Source: Microlunatus elymi (GTDB lineage Bacteria > Actinomycetota > Actinomycetes > Propionibacteriales > Propionibacteriaceae). From it: a stretch of DNA of 64,000 nucleotides. The position numbers were made by a program, and so were the translations under genes. Within the stretch, counting starts at the first letter, position 1. Each line of letters begins with the position of its first letter. A model generated the notes under the pieces. The model was not told where the DNA came from, did no database searches, and was given only the letters and a program-made list of their open reading frames with translations. Of this stretch, positions 46,556 to 55,745 are shown piece by piece. The stretch spans positions 2,976,001 to 3,040,000 of the forward strand of contig NZ_CP041692.1 in assembly GCF_007362775.1 (NCBI RefSeq), given 5' to 3'.

Positions 46556-47227
46556 ATGGGTCAGGCCATCGGGGACATCCTGCCGATCGCACTGGGTGTG
46601 GCGATCTCACCGATGCCGATCATGGCGGTGATCTTGATGCTGATGTCTCCGCGCGGCCGGGGAGCATCGGTCACCTTCCTGCTCGGCTGGGTGCTCGGCA
46701 TCGCCGTGGTGCTGACCGTGGTCACGTTGGTGATCGGCCCGGCCAGCGGTTCCGATTCGTCCGGGCCGTCTCCGGTGGCGTCGATCATCAAGATCGTTCT
46801 TGGTGTGCTCGCGTTGTTCCTGGCGTTTCGGCAGTGGCGCGGCCGGCCGAAACCCGGTCAGACACCGCAGTTGCCGAAGTGGATGGCTGCCATCGACAAG
46901 GTGACGCCGGCCAAGGCGTTCGGCCTGGGCGCGTTGCTGTCCGGGATCAACCCGAAGAACCTGACCCTGTGTCTGGCCGGCGGGGTCGCAATCGGATCGG
47001 TCGGTCTGGATGCCGGCCAGGCTGCCGTCGTGATCGTGATCTTCGTGCTGATCGGCAGTTGCACGGTGGCGATCCCGGTGATCGCGTTTCTGGCCGCGCA
47101 GAAGGCGGTCCAGCCGAAACTGGACGAGTTGCGCGGCTGGCTGGGCGCTCACAACGCCGCGGTGATGTCGGTGCTGCTGTTGGTGATCGGAGTCACCATC
47201 ATCGGCAAGGGCGTAGCGGGGCTGTGA
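46556..47227 (+). CDS. GAP-family (Sap / LysE-like) membrane protein
   Basis: The 223-residue product has six helices beginning DILPIALGVAISPMPIMAVILMLMS, the pattern GVAxSPxPI with GINPKNLTLCLAGG (about 135-148), which matches the GAP (GPL-addressing / sulfolipid-addressing) family related to LysE exporters. It may export small molecules or lipids; the substrate is unknown. ATG 46556 follows GGGAGGAACGA. Confidence 0.82.
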   Translation: MGQAIGDILPIALGVAISPMPIMAVILMLMSPRGRGASVTFLLGWVLGIAVVLTVVTLVIGPASGSDSSGPSPVASIIKIVLGVLALFLAFRQWRGRPKPGQTPQLPKWMAAIDKVTPAKAFGLGALLSGINPKNLTLCLAGGVAIGSVGLDAGQAAVVIVIFVLIGSCTVAIPVIAFLAAQKAVQPKLDELRGWLGAHNAAVMSVLLLVIGVTIIGKGVAGL

Positions 47228-47303
47228 TGGCCAGACCGGAATGGAAGCGGTACGGCGGGCCGACGACGCAGAGTCGGCCCCGAAAGTGAGGCAGGTGTAG
47301 GTC

Positions 47304-47510
47304 ATGTCGAAGATGCTGATCCGCGTCGACGCAGAGCTGACCGACGAACTGGCCGGCGCGTACCCGTACCTGACCGCCAGGCATCAACGCGCATCGACGA
47401 CGCTGACCGGCGATGTTGCCGACCAACAGGAGCTGCAGGGACTGCTGTCGCTGTTGAACTCGCTGGGCATCTCGGTGCTCGAGGTGGTCACCATCCCCGA
47501 CGACGACTAG
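47304..47510 (+). CDS. Small protein of unknown function
   Basis: The 68-residue product (MSKMLIRVDAELTDELAGAY ...) has a beta-alpha-beta-like pattern, ending in LLSLLNSLGISVLEVVTIPD, which is suggestive of a compact ACT- or BON-like fold, though not enough to assign. ATG 47304 follows AGGTGTAGG. Its last four bases overlap the convergent AI-2E exporter gene. Confidence 0.65.
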   Translation: MSKMLIRVDAELTDELAGAYPYLTARHQRASTTLTGDVADQQELQGLLSLLNSLGISVLEVVTIPDDD

Positions 47511-48649
47511 CCGTCGACCGCCCCGCGGCCGTCTTCAGCCTCCGTCGTCTCGGTCTCCGTACCGGCATCGGCCCGGCCACTGGCCGACTTCGCCTTCTTT
47601 CCCTCGGAGTTGGCCACCAGCGGCACCATCCACTTCGCGTCCGGGTCGGCGTCGACCAGGATCGCCCGGACCAGCAGGCTGAGCGGAATGGCCAGGATGG
47701 CGCCGATCGGACCGAGCACCCAGGCCCAGAAGATCAAGGACAGGAAGGTCAGCGTGGTGGACAGGCCGACCGCGTCCCCGACCACCTTCGGTTGGATCAC
47801 CGACTGAATGATCACGTTGATCACGCAGTAGACGATGACCACGGCGAGCATCAGACCGGGTCCGCCGGCCAGCAGGCCCAGGATCGCCGGCGGGACCAAC
47901 CCGATCACGAAGCCGACGTTCGGGATGTAGTTGGTGAGAAAGGCCAGCAGGCCCCACAACAGCGGAGCCGGGATGTCCATCACCAGCAGGGCAATGGTGT
48001 CGATCACCGCGACGATCGCGCCGAAGATCGTGGACACCAGCAGATAACGGTTGGAGGCGCGGGCAAAGTTCAGCAGCGCGTTGATGATCGTCGGCCGGGT
48101 ACCGGCCGCGCGCACCATGTGCCGGGGGAACGACGAACCGTCCACGGTCATGAACAGCAGCAGCGTGATGATGAAGACCAGGTTGGACACCACTCCCAGC
48201 ACACCGGACAGCGCCGAGGTGAGGATCTTGGTCAGCTTGGACAGATCCAACTGCGCGGTCACCGCGTGGAGTTGATCTTCCTTGATTCCCAGCGCGGCCA
48301 GTTGATCGCTGAGTTGTCCGACCAGGTTGTCGAACTGATCTTCGTACTGTGGCAGCAGGCCGGCGAACTGGGCCGCCGAGACGAACATCAGGGACGCCAG
48401 GCCGAGGATGCCGAGATAGACGACGATCAGGCAGATCAGGGTCGCCAGCCACGGCGGGATGTGTCGGGCCAGCACCCGTTGCAGCGGGTGCACCGCGATG
48501 GTCAGAACCAGGGTCAGGAACACCACGCTGAGGATGTCGGCGGCGCCCTTCATGCCGGCCACGATGACCACCGCGGCGGCGAGTCCGAGGAGCACCAGCA
48601 GCCCGCGTGGCATCGACCGGGCCGGGCGCGGCGAGACGACTTCGGACAT
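47507..48649 (-). CDS. AI-2E family transporter
   Basis: The 380-residue product has about eight helices with the family blocks AADILSVVFLTLVLTIAVHPLQ and NYIPNVGFVIGLVPPAILGLL followed by IQSVIQPKVVGDAVGLS. The AI-2E/PerM family covers exporters of autoinducer-like and other solutes. An acidic C-terminal tail follows. Operator site 3 is a perfect 19-bp palindrome 99 bases upstream of its start. Confidence 0.88.
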   Translation of the reverse strand: MSEVVSPRPARSMPRGLLVLLGLAAAVVIVAGMKGAADILSVVFLTLVLTIAVHPLQRVLARHIPPWLATLICLIVVYLGILGLASLMFVSAAQFAGLLPQYEDQFDNLVGQLSDQLAALGIKEDQLHAVTAQLDLSKLTKILTSALSGVLGVVSNLVFIITLLLFMTVDGSSFPRHMVRAAGTRPTIINALLNFARASNRYLLVSTIFGAIVAVIDTIALLVMDIPAPLLWGLLAFLTNYIPNVGFVIGLVPPAILGLLAGGPGLMLAVVIVYCVINVIIQSVIQPKVVGDAVGLSTTLTFLSLIFWAWVLGPIGAILAIPLSLLVRAILVDADPDAKWMVPLVANSEGKKAKSASGRADAGTETETTEAEDGRGAVDG

Positions 48650-48747
48650 GTGGACTGCCTTCCTGTACGACGATCAAGGCCCACGACGATTCAGGACGTA
48701 CGACGGATCAGCGCCCTCGTAGGCTTTCAGCGCCAGCAACTCAACGA

Positions 48748-48766
48748 GTCACCCGAGTCGGGTGAC
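48748..48766. promoter_or_regulatory. Operator site 3, perfect 19-bp palindrome
   Basis: GTCACCCGAGTCGGGTGAC has 9-bp arms around a single G, equal to the TCACCCG-N3-CGGGTGA plan. It lies in the 296-bp divergent gap between the AI-2E gene (99 bases upstream of its start) and the DUF6325 gene. Confidence 0.7.
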
Positions 48767-48869
48767 CCGGCAGCCGTTGACGATACTGTGCGAGCCAGGA
48801 CCGTCGTGGGACGGTCGTCCGGGTGTCCGGTTTCAGTCGCTGAATCCGGATTCGAGCAGGCATGCGGCA

Positions 48870-48886
48870 TCACCCGAACAGGGTGA
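48870..48886. promoter_or_regulatory. Operator site 4
   Basis: TCACCCG-aac-AGGGTGA matches the 7-3-7 plan with one mismatch and lies 60 bases upstream of the DUF6325 start, where a promoter would be expected. Confidence 0.65.
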
Positions 48887-48945
48887 GGACATCGCTCTCG
48901 GATGGCTGAAAGGCTCGGACTCTGACAGACAGTGAAGGGAGCCAG

Positions 48946-49392
48946 ATGAGTGCAGTAGCGGCACCGATCGGACCTGTGGACGTGGCGGTCGTGGTGTTTC
49001 CCGAGGCAGAACTCAGCGAGAAAGTGACTGCCGCGGTCGCCGACGCCATCGCGTCGGGTGCTGTACGCCTGCTGGATGCGCTGATCGTGCAGAAGAGCAC
49101 GGACGGCGAGGTCACCATCATCGATGTTGACGACGAAGGCGACATCTTCGCCGTCCTGCCCGTACCCGGTGATCACCAAGGGTTGCTCAGCGAAGCCGAC
49201 GCCAACGAGGTCGGCGACGGCCTGGAGCCGGGTTCGTCGGCAGTCGTCGTCGCCTGGGAGAACATGTGGGCGGTTCGGCTGCGCAGCGCGATCTTCGAGG
49301 CTGGCGGCGTGATCGTCGCTCACGAGCGCATTGCCGACGACAGCATCGAGGCGGCGTACGCCGCGCTGGACACCGCCGAGGAAGGGAACTGA
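48946..49392 (+). CDS. DUF6325 family protein (DUF1269-like)
   Basis: The 148-residue product (GPVDVAVVVFPEAELSEKVTAAVADAIASGAVRLLDALIVQK...) is typical of the small acidic DUF6325 family, usually found before a SHOCT-domain gene, as here. ATG 48946 follows GAAGGGAG seven bases upstream. Function unknown; frequent association with stress-type clusters is family knowledge. Confidence 0.82.
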   Translation: MSAVAAPIGPVDVAVVVFPEAELSEKVTAAVADAIASGAVRLLDALIVQKSTDGEVTIIDVDDEGDIFAVLPVPGDHQGLLSEADANEVGDGLEPGSSAVVVAWENMWAVRLRSAIFEAGGVIVAHERIADDSIEAAYAALDTAEEGN

Positions 49393-49394
49393 TC

Positions 49395-49757
49395 ATGCTT
49401 GCACGTCGATTCGGACGACCCGGACTGGTCGGCCTTGCTGCTCGTACGGCGGTCGTCGCCGGCACAGCCAGTGCGGTCTCCGGCGGGATGGCACGGCACC
49501 AGCAGCAGCGGGCGGCCGAGCAGCAGGAGATGCAGGCCTACGAGCAGCAGCAGCAGCAGGCTCAGATGATGGCCGCGGCTCAGGCCGCGCAGCAGCAGGC
49601 TGCGGTGCAGGCGGCACCGGTGGCACCCGCCGCCCAGCAGTCGGTCTCGGTGGACGACACGGTCACCCAGCTGGAGCGGCTGGCGGCGCTGAAGGAACAG
49701 GGGATCCTGACTGACGCGGAATTCGCCGCGCAGAAGGCCAAGATCCTGGGCGCGTGA
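49395..49757 (+). CDS. SHOCT-domain protein with Gln/Ala-rich linker
   Basis: The 120-residue product has a short hydrophobic N-terminus (VGLAARTAVVAGTASAVSGG), a Gln/Ala-rich linker (about 33-80) and a C-terminal SHOCT motif (QLERLAALKEQGILTDAEF followed by AAQKAKILGA). SHOCT modules are thought to serve in oligomer formation. It begins two bases after the DUF6325 stop, so the two are probably co-translated. Confidence 0.88.
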   Translation: MLARRFGRPGLVGLAARTAVVAGTASAVSGGMARHQQQRAAEQQEMQAYEQQQQQAQMMAAAQAAQQQAAVQAAPVAPAAQQSVSVDDTVTQLERLAALKEQGILTDAEFAAQKAKILGA

Positions 49758-49761
49758 TCCG

Positions 49762-51171
49762 ATGGTGCCTGAGTCGCCGACCACCGACGAACTGAGATCG
49801 AGGATTGCCCAGCTCGAGGCCGAGAACCGACAGCTGCGGGATCAGGGTGCGCCGCCCGTGCCGCCGCAGCCGTCGGCGGTCCGTCCCGGGCCGCGGCGCG
49901 GTCGGGGCTGGACGGTGTTGTCGGTGTGTCTGATCGTGATCGGGTGCATTCTGGCGCCGTTGTCGGTGGTCACCGTCTGGGCCAAGGCGACCCTGGTCGA
50001 CACCGACCAGTTCGTGGCCACGTACGCACCGCTGGCGCAGAACCGGGCCGTGCAGGACTACGTCATCGACCAGTCGATGGTGGCGATCAACAACAACGTC
50101 GACATCGACCAACTGACCAAGGACCTGATCGACGGGATCAAGCAGCTCGGCACCGGACCGCGCGCCAACACCGCACTGGATGCCCTGCAGGGTGCGGCCG
50201 CGCGCGGGATGGAGAGCCTGATCCAGAGCGGCGTGACCCAGTTCGTCCGCTCGGACGCCTTTGCGGCGGCCTGGGAGGACGCCCTGCGGATCAGTCACAC
50301 CCAGATCATGGCCACCCTGAGCGATGATCCGAACGCGATCCTGAAGGCGCAGCAGAACGGCACCATCGGCATCCAACTCGGTCCCATCATCGACAAGATC
50401 AAGCAGGCGTTGATCGACAAGGGCATCGGCATCGCCTCGAGGATTCCGTCGGTGAACAAGACGATTCCGATCGCTCAGGCCGATCAGATTTCCAACGTCC
50501 AGGCCGGCTACCGGGCGGTGATCGCGCTGGGCACCTGGCTGCCGTGGGTGTGCCTGCTGTTCCTGGTCGCCGGGGTGGTGGTGGCTCGCCGACGGGTCCG
50601 GACGCTGACCGCAACCGGCGTCGGCTTCGCCATCGCGATGGCGGTGCTGCTGCTCGGCTTCGTGATCGGCCGGGCGATCCTGAAGACCGCGGTGCCGCCC
50701 TCGTTGGCGCCGGCCAACGTGACCGATCTGATGTACAACACCGCCACGGCCGCGATGCGCAGTACTGCCGTGGCCGGGCTGGTGCTCGGCATCGCGGTGG
50801 CACTGGTGGCCTGGTTCGCCGGTCCCTTCCGCAGTTCGACCCGGATCCGGGGCGCGTACGGCAGTGGAGTTGATCATGTCCGGCGGAGTGCCGAGCAGCG
50901 TGGTGTCAGCACCGGCAAGGTGGGTGTGTGGATCTACAACCAACGCTTGTTGATCAGGATCGTGATCGCCCTCGCGGTGGCCGCGATCATCATCCTGAAT
51001 CGGCCGCTGGCGGTATCCACCATCGTGATCACCGGCGTGGTGGCGATCGTGGTGTTGATCATCCTCAGCTTCGTCGAACGTCCGCCGAGTTCGGTCGCGG
51101 CATCGGCACCGACTCCGGTGGACATCGACGACGACCACGAGCCGACCGTCAGCCTGCCGCCGCAAGCGTGA
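49762..51171 (+). CDS. Membrane protein of unknown function with large extracytoplasmic domain
   Basis: The 469-residue product starts with a short coiled coil (RSRIAQLEAENRQLRD), a proline-rich linker and a helix (about 50-72), followed by an extracytoplasmic domain to about 250 and about five further helices (LPWVCLLFLVAGVVVA, GVGFAIAMAVLLLGFVIG and others). It continues the DUF6325-SHOCT unit (4-base gap) and overlaps the third SulP gene by four bases, so all four genes form one operon. Confidence 0.8.
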   Translation: MVPESPTTDELRSRIAQLEAENRQLRDQGAPPVPPQPSAVRPGPRRGRGWTVLSVCLIVIGCILAPLSVVTVWAKATLVDTDQFVATYAPLAQNRAVQDYVIDQSMVAINNNVDIDQLTKDLIDGIKQLGTGPRANTALDALQGAAARGMESLIQSGVTQFVRSDAFAAAWEDALRISHTQIMATLSDDPNAILKAQQNGTIGIQLGPIIDKIKQALIDKGIGIASRIPSVNKTIPIAQADQISNVQAGYRAVIALGTWLPWVCLLFLVAGVVVARRRVRTLTATGVGFAIAMAVLLLGFVIGRAILKTAVPPSLAPANVTDLMYNTATAAMRSTAVAGLVLGIAVALVAWFAGPFRSSTRIRGAYGSGVDHVRRSAEQRGVSTGKVGVWIYNQRLLIRIVIALAVAAIIILNRPLAVSTIVITGVVAIVVLIILSFVERPPSSVAASAPTPVDIDDDHEPTVSLPPQA

Positions 51172-52943
51172 TCAACCTGCGGCCGGTCCGCGGCTGGCTG
51201 TCGTGGTTTTCCCTGCGTACGTGGAAGAAGGACGTGCCGGCGGGGTTGGTCCTGGGCATCGAGAGCGTACCGGACGGCCTGGCCCAGGGGTTGCTGGCCG
51301 GGGTGAATCCGGTCTTCGGTCTGTACGGCTACGTCTTCGGCACCATCTTCGGCGCACTGGCAACCAGTTCGGCGTTCATGACGATCCAGGCCACCGGCGC
51401 GATGTCGGTGGTCGTGTCGGACGTCACCCAGGTGCACGGCAACTCCGAGGACGCGCATCGGGCGCTGTTCACGCTCACGCTGCTGACCGGTTTGATCATG
51501 CTCGGCCTGGGCATCGCCCGGCTCGGCTGGATCGTCCGCTGGGTGCCCAATGCCGTGCTGACCGGATTCGTCAACGCGGTCGCGGTGAACATCGTGCTCG
51601 GCCAGCTGGACAACCTGACCGGCTACGACAGCTCCGGCGCCAACCGGTTGCTGAAGGCGCTGGATTCGGTCATCCACCTGCCCGGCTGGTCCTGGCCCGA
51701 CGTCGCCGTCGGCGTGCTGACCATGATCATCATCGTGGCCACCGGCCGGACCCGGATCGGCGCGTTGGGCATGGTGCTGGCCATCGTCGTCGGCTCCGCG
51801 GTCGCTGCCGTCCCCGGCATGAAGGTGCATCAGCTGCAGGACATCACCGACGTGCCGGCCGGGTTGCCGGCCCCGGTGCTGCCGGACCTCGGCGCGGTGC
51901 CGGCGTTGATCGTGCCGGCTGTCGCGCTCGCCTTCGTCGGGTTGGTCCAGGGCGCGGCGATCAGCCGGTCGGTGCCGAACCCGGACGGGAGCTATCCCGA
52001 TCCGTCCGGCGACTTCCGCGGGCAGGGGATCGCCAACATCGCCACCGGTCTGCTGCAAGGGATGCCGGTCGGCGGGTCGATGTCGGCGACGGCGATCATC
52101 ACCAACTCCGGTGCCCGCAGCCGGATCGCCCAGCTGGTCGCCGGCGTCACCATGATCATCGTGATCGTCACCCTGAGCGGCCTGGTCGGCTACGTGGCCA
52201 TGCCGGCGCTGGCCGGATTGCTGATCGTGGTCGGGGTGCAGACGCTGAAACCGCATCAGGTGCTGATGGTCTGGCGAACCGGCGCCGTCCAGGCCAGCGT
52301 GATGGCGGCCACCTTCATCCTGACCCTGGTGATTCCGCTGCAGTACGCGGTGCTGGCCGGGATCGCGATCTCGATCATCCTGCACGTGGCACAGCAGTCG
52401 AACCGGGTTGCCGTACGCCGTTGGTCGATCACCGACGACGGCGCCATCGAGGAGACCGAACCGCCGGCGACCCTCGGTGTCGACGAGGTCGTCGTGCTGC
52501 GCCCGTACGGCAGTCTCTTCTTCGCCTCGGCGGGGACGTTCGAGGACGCGTTGCCGGGGATCGATCCGGCGTCGCACAACTCGGTGGTGATCATCACCCT
52601 GCGGGGCAAGGAAGATCTCGGCAGCACGTTCATCAACGTGATCACCCGGTACGCGACCCGACTCGCCGACGCGGGCTGCCTGCTCAAGATCAGCGGGACT
52701 TCGGAGTCGGTCCGCCGGCAGCTGGTGTCGACCCGGGCGATCAGCACCCTCGGCCCGGCCAACGTGTACGCGATGACGTCAACACTGACCGAATCGACGA
52801 TGGCTGCCAAGCACGATGCCGCGGAGTGGATCAACGGCAACATCGAGCCGGCGGCAGAGGAGTCGGCCGAGCACGGCGGGGGACCAGGATGGTTCCACGA
52901 CGCCGTCCGCTGGGGCAAGGTCCACCTGCTCCGTCGGCACTGA
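51168..52943 (+). CDS. SulP-family anion permease with STAS domain (third of three)
   Basis: The 591-residue product starts from GTG 51168 inside the previous stop (GTGA). It shows KKDVPAGLVLGIESVPDGLA, about ten to twelve helices with GMPVGGSMSATAIITNSGARSR, and a C-terminal STAS-like domain (DEVVVLRPYGSLFFASAGTF, about 440-555). Substrate unknown. It lies at the end of the DUF6325-SHOCT-membrane protein operon controlled, by position, through operator site 4. Confidence 0.88.
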   Translation: MINLRPVRGWLSWFSLRTWKKDVPAGLVLGIESVPDGLAQGLLAGVNPVFGLYGYVFGTIFGALATSSAFMTIQATGAMSVVVSDVTQVHGNSEDAHRALFTLTLLTGLIMLGLGIARLGWIVRWVPNAVLTGFVNAVAVNIVLGQLDNLTGYDSSGANRLLKALDSVIHLPGWSWPDVAVGVLTMIIIVATGRTRIGALGMVLAIVVGSAVAAVPGMKVHQLQDITDVPAGLPAPVLPDLGAVPALIVPAVALAFVGLVQGAAISRSVPNPDGSYPDPSGDFRGQGIANIATGLLQGMPVGGSMSATAIITNSGARSRIAQLVAGVTMIIVIVTLSGLVGYVAMPALAGLLIVVGVQTLKPHQVLMVWRTGAVQASVMAATFILTLVIPLQYAVLAGIAISIILHVAQQSNRVAVRRWSITDDGAIEETEPPATLGVDEVVVLRPYGSLFFASAGTFEDALPGIDPASHNSVVIITLRGKEDLGSTFINVITRYATRLADAGCLLKISGTSESVRRQLVSTRAISTLGPANVYAMTSTLTESTMAAKHDAAEWINGNIEPAAEESAEHGGGPGWFHDAVRWGKVHLLRRH

Positions 52944-52956
52944 TCGCCGGCGCCCT

Positions 52957-55629
52957 CTACAACAGGCCCCGGGCGCGGGCGACCTGGATCGCCTCGCTGC
53001 GGCTGGAGACGCCGAGTTTGCGGTAGATCGCCCGCAGATGGGTCCGGGTGGTGTTCACGCTGACACCGCGGCTCTCGGCCAGCTGACGCACCGGCAGCAC
53101 CGCCTGCAGATCGCGCAGCAGTTCCAACTGCTTGGGACTGAGCAGCCGCGGGCCGATCGGCTCCTGGTCGGGCCAGGTCCGCTCCAGCAGCGCCGTGACG
53201 AACTGGTTCGCGGTGCCGAACTGGCCGGCGTGGTTGATGATCAGCGGCTTGATCCGCGGCCAGGCGTCGATGAACGGCCGCTGCAGATTCTGCGGCGCGG
53301 CCGCCTCGACGGCGCGTTGCAGAGCGGCCAGGGCGCGGGTGGGGTTCCCGCGATCTTGTTCCAGGTGGGCAGTCATCACCTGAGCGACCACCAACGACGC
53401 CGGCAGGTGCGCGATCAGTTTTCCGTCGACGGCGGGCGCGAGCAGCTCGAGCGCTTGACCCGGCCGGCCCAGCGCCAGCAACACCTCGGCGTTCATCACC
53501 GCTGCCTCGACGCTGCCCGGCAGCCGCCGCCTGGTCCGTTGCACAGCGGCCGCGGCCCAGCCGGACTCGCCGACCGCCAATGCCATCCGCACTTCCTGGG
53601 CGCCGGCGTGGCCCGTCAGCGCCGGGGACGCCTCCGCGGCCTGGGGATCGGACCACATCCGGTGGAAGTCTCGTGCTGCCCGCCGCTTGTCGTCGCCCGC
53701 CGATGCCTCGAACCGGGCCAGCGCACCCATACTCCGTACGCCGAGCGCAATCTCTACGTTGTTGACCCCGTCGAGCGACTGCATGCCCAGCTCGGCCAGC
53801 CGGTGTTGCCCGGCGATATCGCCGGTCTGGAACGCGGTCCAGGCCGCCAGCAGGTAGGCGTAGGCCAGCCGCGGCGACTGCGACCAACCGCGCGGGGCGG
53901 CGAAACTGATCGCCTCGTCGGCCCAGCGCCGGCTCTGGACCAGGTCGCACATCGCGCCGGTCACTCCGGACAGCTGGGACAGCGTCCACAACTCGAACTG
54001 GTTGTACCGGCCGGCGCGGGCCAGCGCGAGCGCACGGCGCAGATCGTCCACCGCACCCGGGTAGTCCCCGATGCGCAGCCGGGCCGGTGCCCGATAGGCC
54101 AACAGCATCAGGTCGACATCACCGTCACCGGTCGGCTCGACGCCGAGGATTCCGGTCCGCTCGATCGCCTCGGCGACATCGCCGCCGGGCAGGGCTCGCT
54201 GGATCTCGACCGACGCGATCAAGGGGCCCGATTTCGGGTCGGGTCGTTCCAGGCCGGCCGGCCGGTGCAGGTGGCGCCGGGCGCCGAGCCAGTAGTCGGC
54301 TCGCGCGAGATCGCCGACGTCGAGGGCAGCCAACGCGGCGGTGACGCCGACGCCAGGTTCCTTGGCGATACCGGTCGAAGCATCGAGGCCGACCGGTTCG
54401 GCGATGGCGGCATCTGCCGTGCCGAGCACATGAGCCGCCTGCCCGGACAGGATCAGGCGCAGCCCGTGCCGGCGGATCAGTTCCGTCAGCAACTTGTCGT
54501 CGCCGGCCGCGAGGGCGTGCGAGAGCGCGATCGCCGGTTCGCCGTGCCGGTCGTACCAGCGGGCGGTCGCCGCATGCTGGCGCGGCGGGGCGCCGACATC
54601 TCGCCGGTGCAGGGACGCCAGCAACGACTCCCGCAGCAGGCTGTGGTAGCGATAGCCGGACGAGTCCCCGGACTGCACGACCAGCGCATTGGACCGGCAC
54701 AAGTCGTCCAGCAATCGGCCGGCGTCGGGGCGGCCCGACAATTCGGCGGCCAAGCTGATCGGGAGTTGCTCGGGGGCGCAGGTGTCGTGCAGAAATTGAT
54801 CAAGGTCCGGCGGCAGCTGGCCGACGATCTCCTCCGACAGGTAGTCGCCGACGGCCCGCTGATCACCTGCGAAACCGGCCACCACCACGCTGGGATCGTC
54901 TGCCCTGCTGAGACTCAGCGCGGCCAGCCGCAGTCCGGCCACCCAGCCTTCGGTCCGCGTGACCAGCCGTCCAAGATCATCTTCGCCGAGCTGCAGTCCC
55001 AGAGCGGCGAAGAAGTCGGCCGCCTCCGAGGCGGTGAAGGCGAGATCGCTGCCGGCGACGGTTTGCAGGCGATCATCAAGCCGTAGTTTGTGCAACGCCA
55101 GCTCCGGCTCGCGCCTGCTGACCAAGATCATCGTGACATTGCCGGGCAGCTGCGCCAGCAGGTAGTCGATGCCTGCCATCACATCCGGATGGCCGACCTC
55201 ATGAAGATCATCGAGAACCAGCCAGATCGGCCGACCAGCGTCCTGGAGGATGTTCAGGATGGTCGCCGCGAACCCGGACTCGAAGCCTTCTCGCGGTGGG
55301 CTGAGGGAACTGAGCGCGCCGGCCACCGGCTCGTCGCAGGCCAAGCGCAACGCTTCCAGCAACGCGGACCAGAACTCGTACGGCTTGTCGTCGGCGGGTT
55401 CGAGGGCCAGCCAGGCAACGCCCGTACCCTGCAGTCGTGCTGTTCTGGCCCACTCTGCGACCAGCAGCGTCTTCCCAGACCCGGCGGCCGCGCAGACGAG
55501 CGTGACCGGGCGTCGGGTGCGCTCGTCGCGGCCCAATCGTGCGCGACGGATCGCCCAGTCCGGCAGCCGCGGGACCTGGACCCGGGCCATCGCCACCGTT
55601 GACCGAGTGCCGAGCTCGCCCGCAGCCAT
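52957..55629 (-). CDS. Large MalT-like LuxR-family regulator (right edge of the block)
   Basis: The 890-residue product has Walker A AAAGSGKT (47-54), Walker B PIWLVLDDLHEV, a TPR-like middle and a C-terminal LuxR HTH (LSPKQLELLRDLQAVLPVRQ and NTTRTHLRAIYRKLGVSSRS, about 828-880). Its stop is 13 bases from the stop of the third SulP gene, which it faces. Together with the homologue at 38110-40863 it brackets the transporter block and is a candidate regulator of it, by position only. Confidence 0.88.
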   Translation of the reverse strand: MAAGELGTRSTVAMARVQVPRLPDWAIRRARLGRDERTRRPVTLVCAAAGSGKTLLVAEWARTARLQGTGVAWLALEPADDKPYEFWSALLEALRLACDEPVAGALSSLSPPREGFESGFAATILNILQDAGRPIWLVLDDLHEVGHPDVMAGIDYLLAQLPGNVTMILVSRREPELALHKLRLDDRLQTVAGSDLAFTASEAADFFAALGLQLGEDDLGRLVTRTEGWVAGLRLAALSLSRADDPSVVVAGFAGDQRAVGDYLSEEIVGQLPPDLDQFLHDTCAPEQLPISLAAELSGRPDAGRLLDDLCRSNALVVQSGDSSGYRYHSLLRESLLASLHRRDVGAPPRQHAATARWYDRHGEPAIALSHALAAGDDKLLTELIRRHGLRLILSGQAAHVLGTADAAIAEPVGLDASTGIAKEPGVGVTAALAALDVGDLARADYWLGARRHLHRPAGLERPDPKSGPLIASVEIQRALPGGDVAEAIERTGILGVEPTGDGDVDLMLLAYRAPARLRIGDYPGAVDDLRRALALARAGRYNQFELWTLSQLSGVTGAMCDLVQSRRWADEAISFAAPRGWSQSPRLAYAYLLAAWTAFQTGDIAGQHRLAELGMQSLDGVNNVEIALGVRSMGALARFEASAGDDKRRAARDFHRMWSDPQAAEASPALTGHAGAQEVRMALAVGESGWAAAAVQRTRRRLPGSVEAAVMNAEVLLALGRPGQALELLAPAVDGKLIAHLPASLVVAQVMTAHLEQDRGNPTRALAALQRAVEAAAPQNLQRPFIDAWPRIKPLIINHAGQFGTANQFVTALLERTWPDQEPIGPRLLSPKQLELLRDLQAVLPVRQLAESRGVSVNTTRTHLRAIYRKLGVSSRSEAIQVARARGLL

Positions 55630-55686
55630 CCTGATTGAAGCCCTCCGTCGTACAACGTCAGGCTGCAGATTATCGCCAACCGCCTA

Positions 55687-55732
55687 CTTGTCAGCGCGAG
55701 GTGACGCCGGAGCGCTTCCTCACGCTGACAAG
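55687..55732. terminator. Terminator-like hairpin after the giant surface-protein gene
   Basis: CTTGTCAGCG-C-GAGG (55687-55701) pairs with CCTC-A-CGCTGACAAG (55718-55732), with one mismatch. It begins 14 bases past the minus-strand stop. The outer arms are shared with the hairpin at 25620-25663. Confidence 0.65.
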
Positions 55733-55745
55733 TTGGGGCCGTTCG

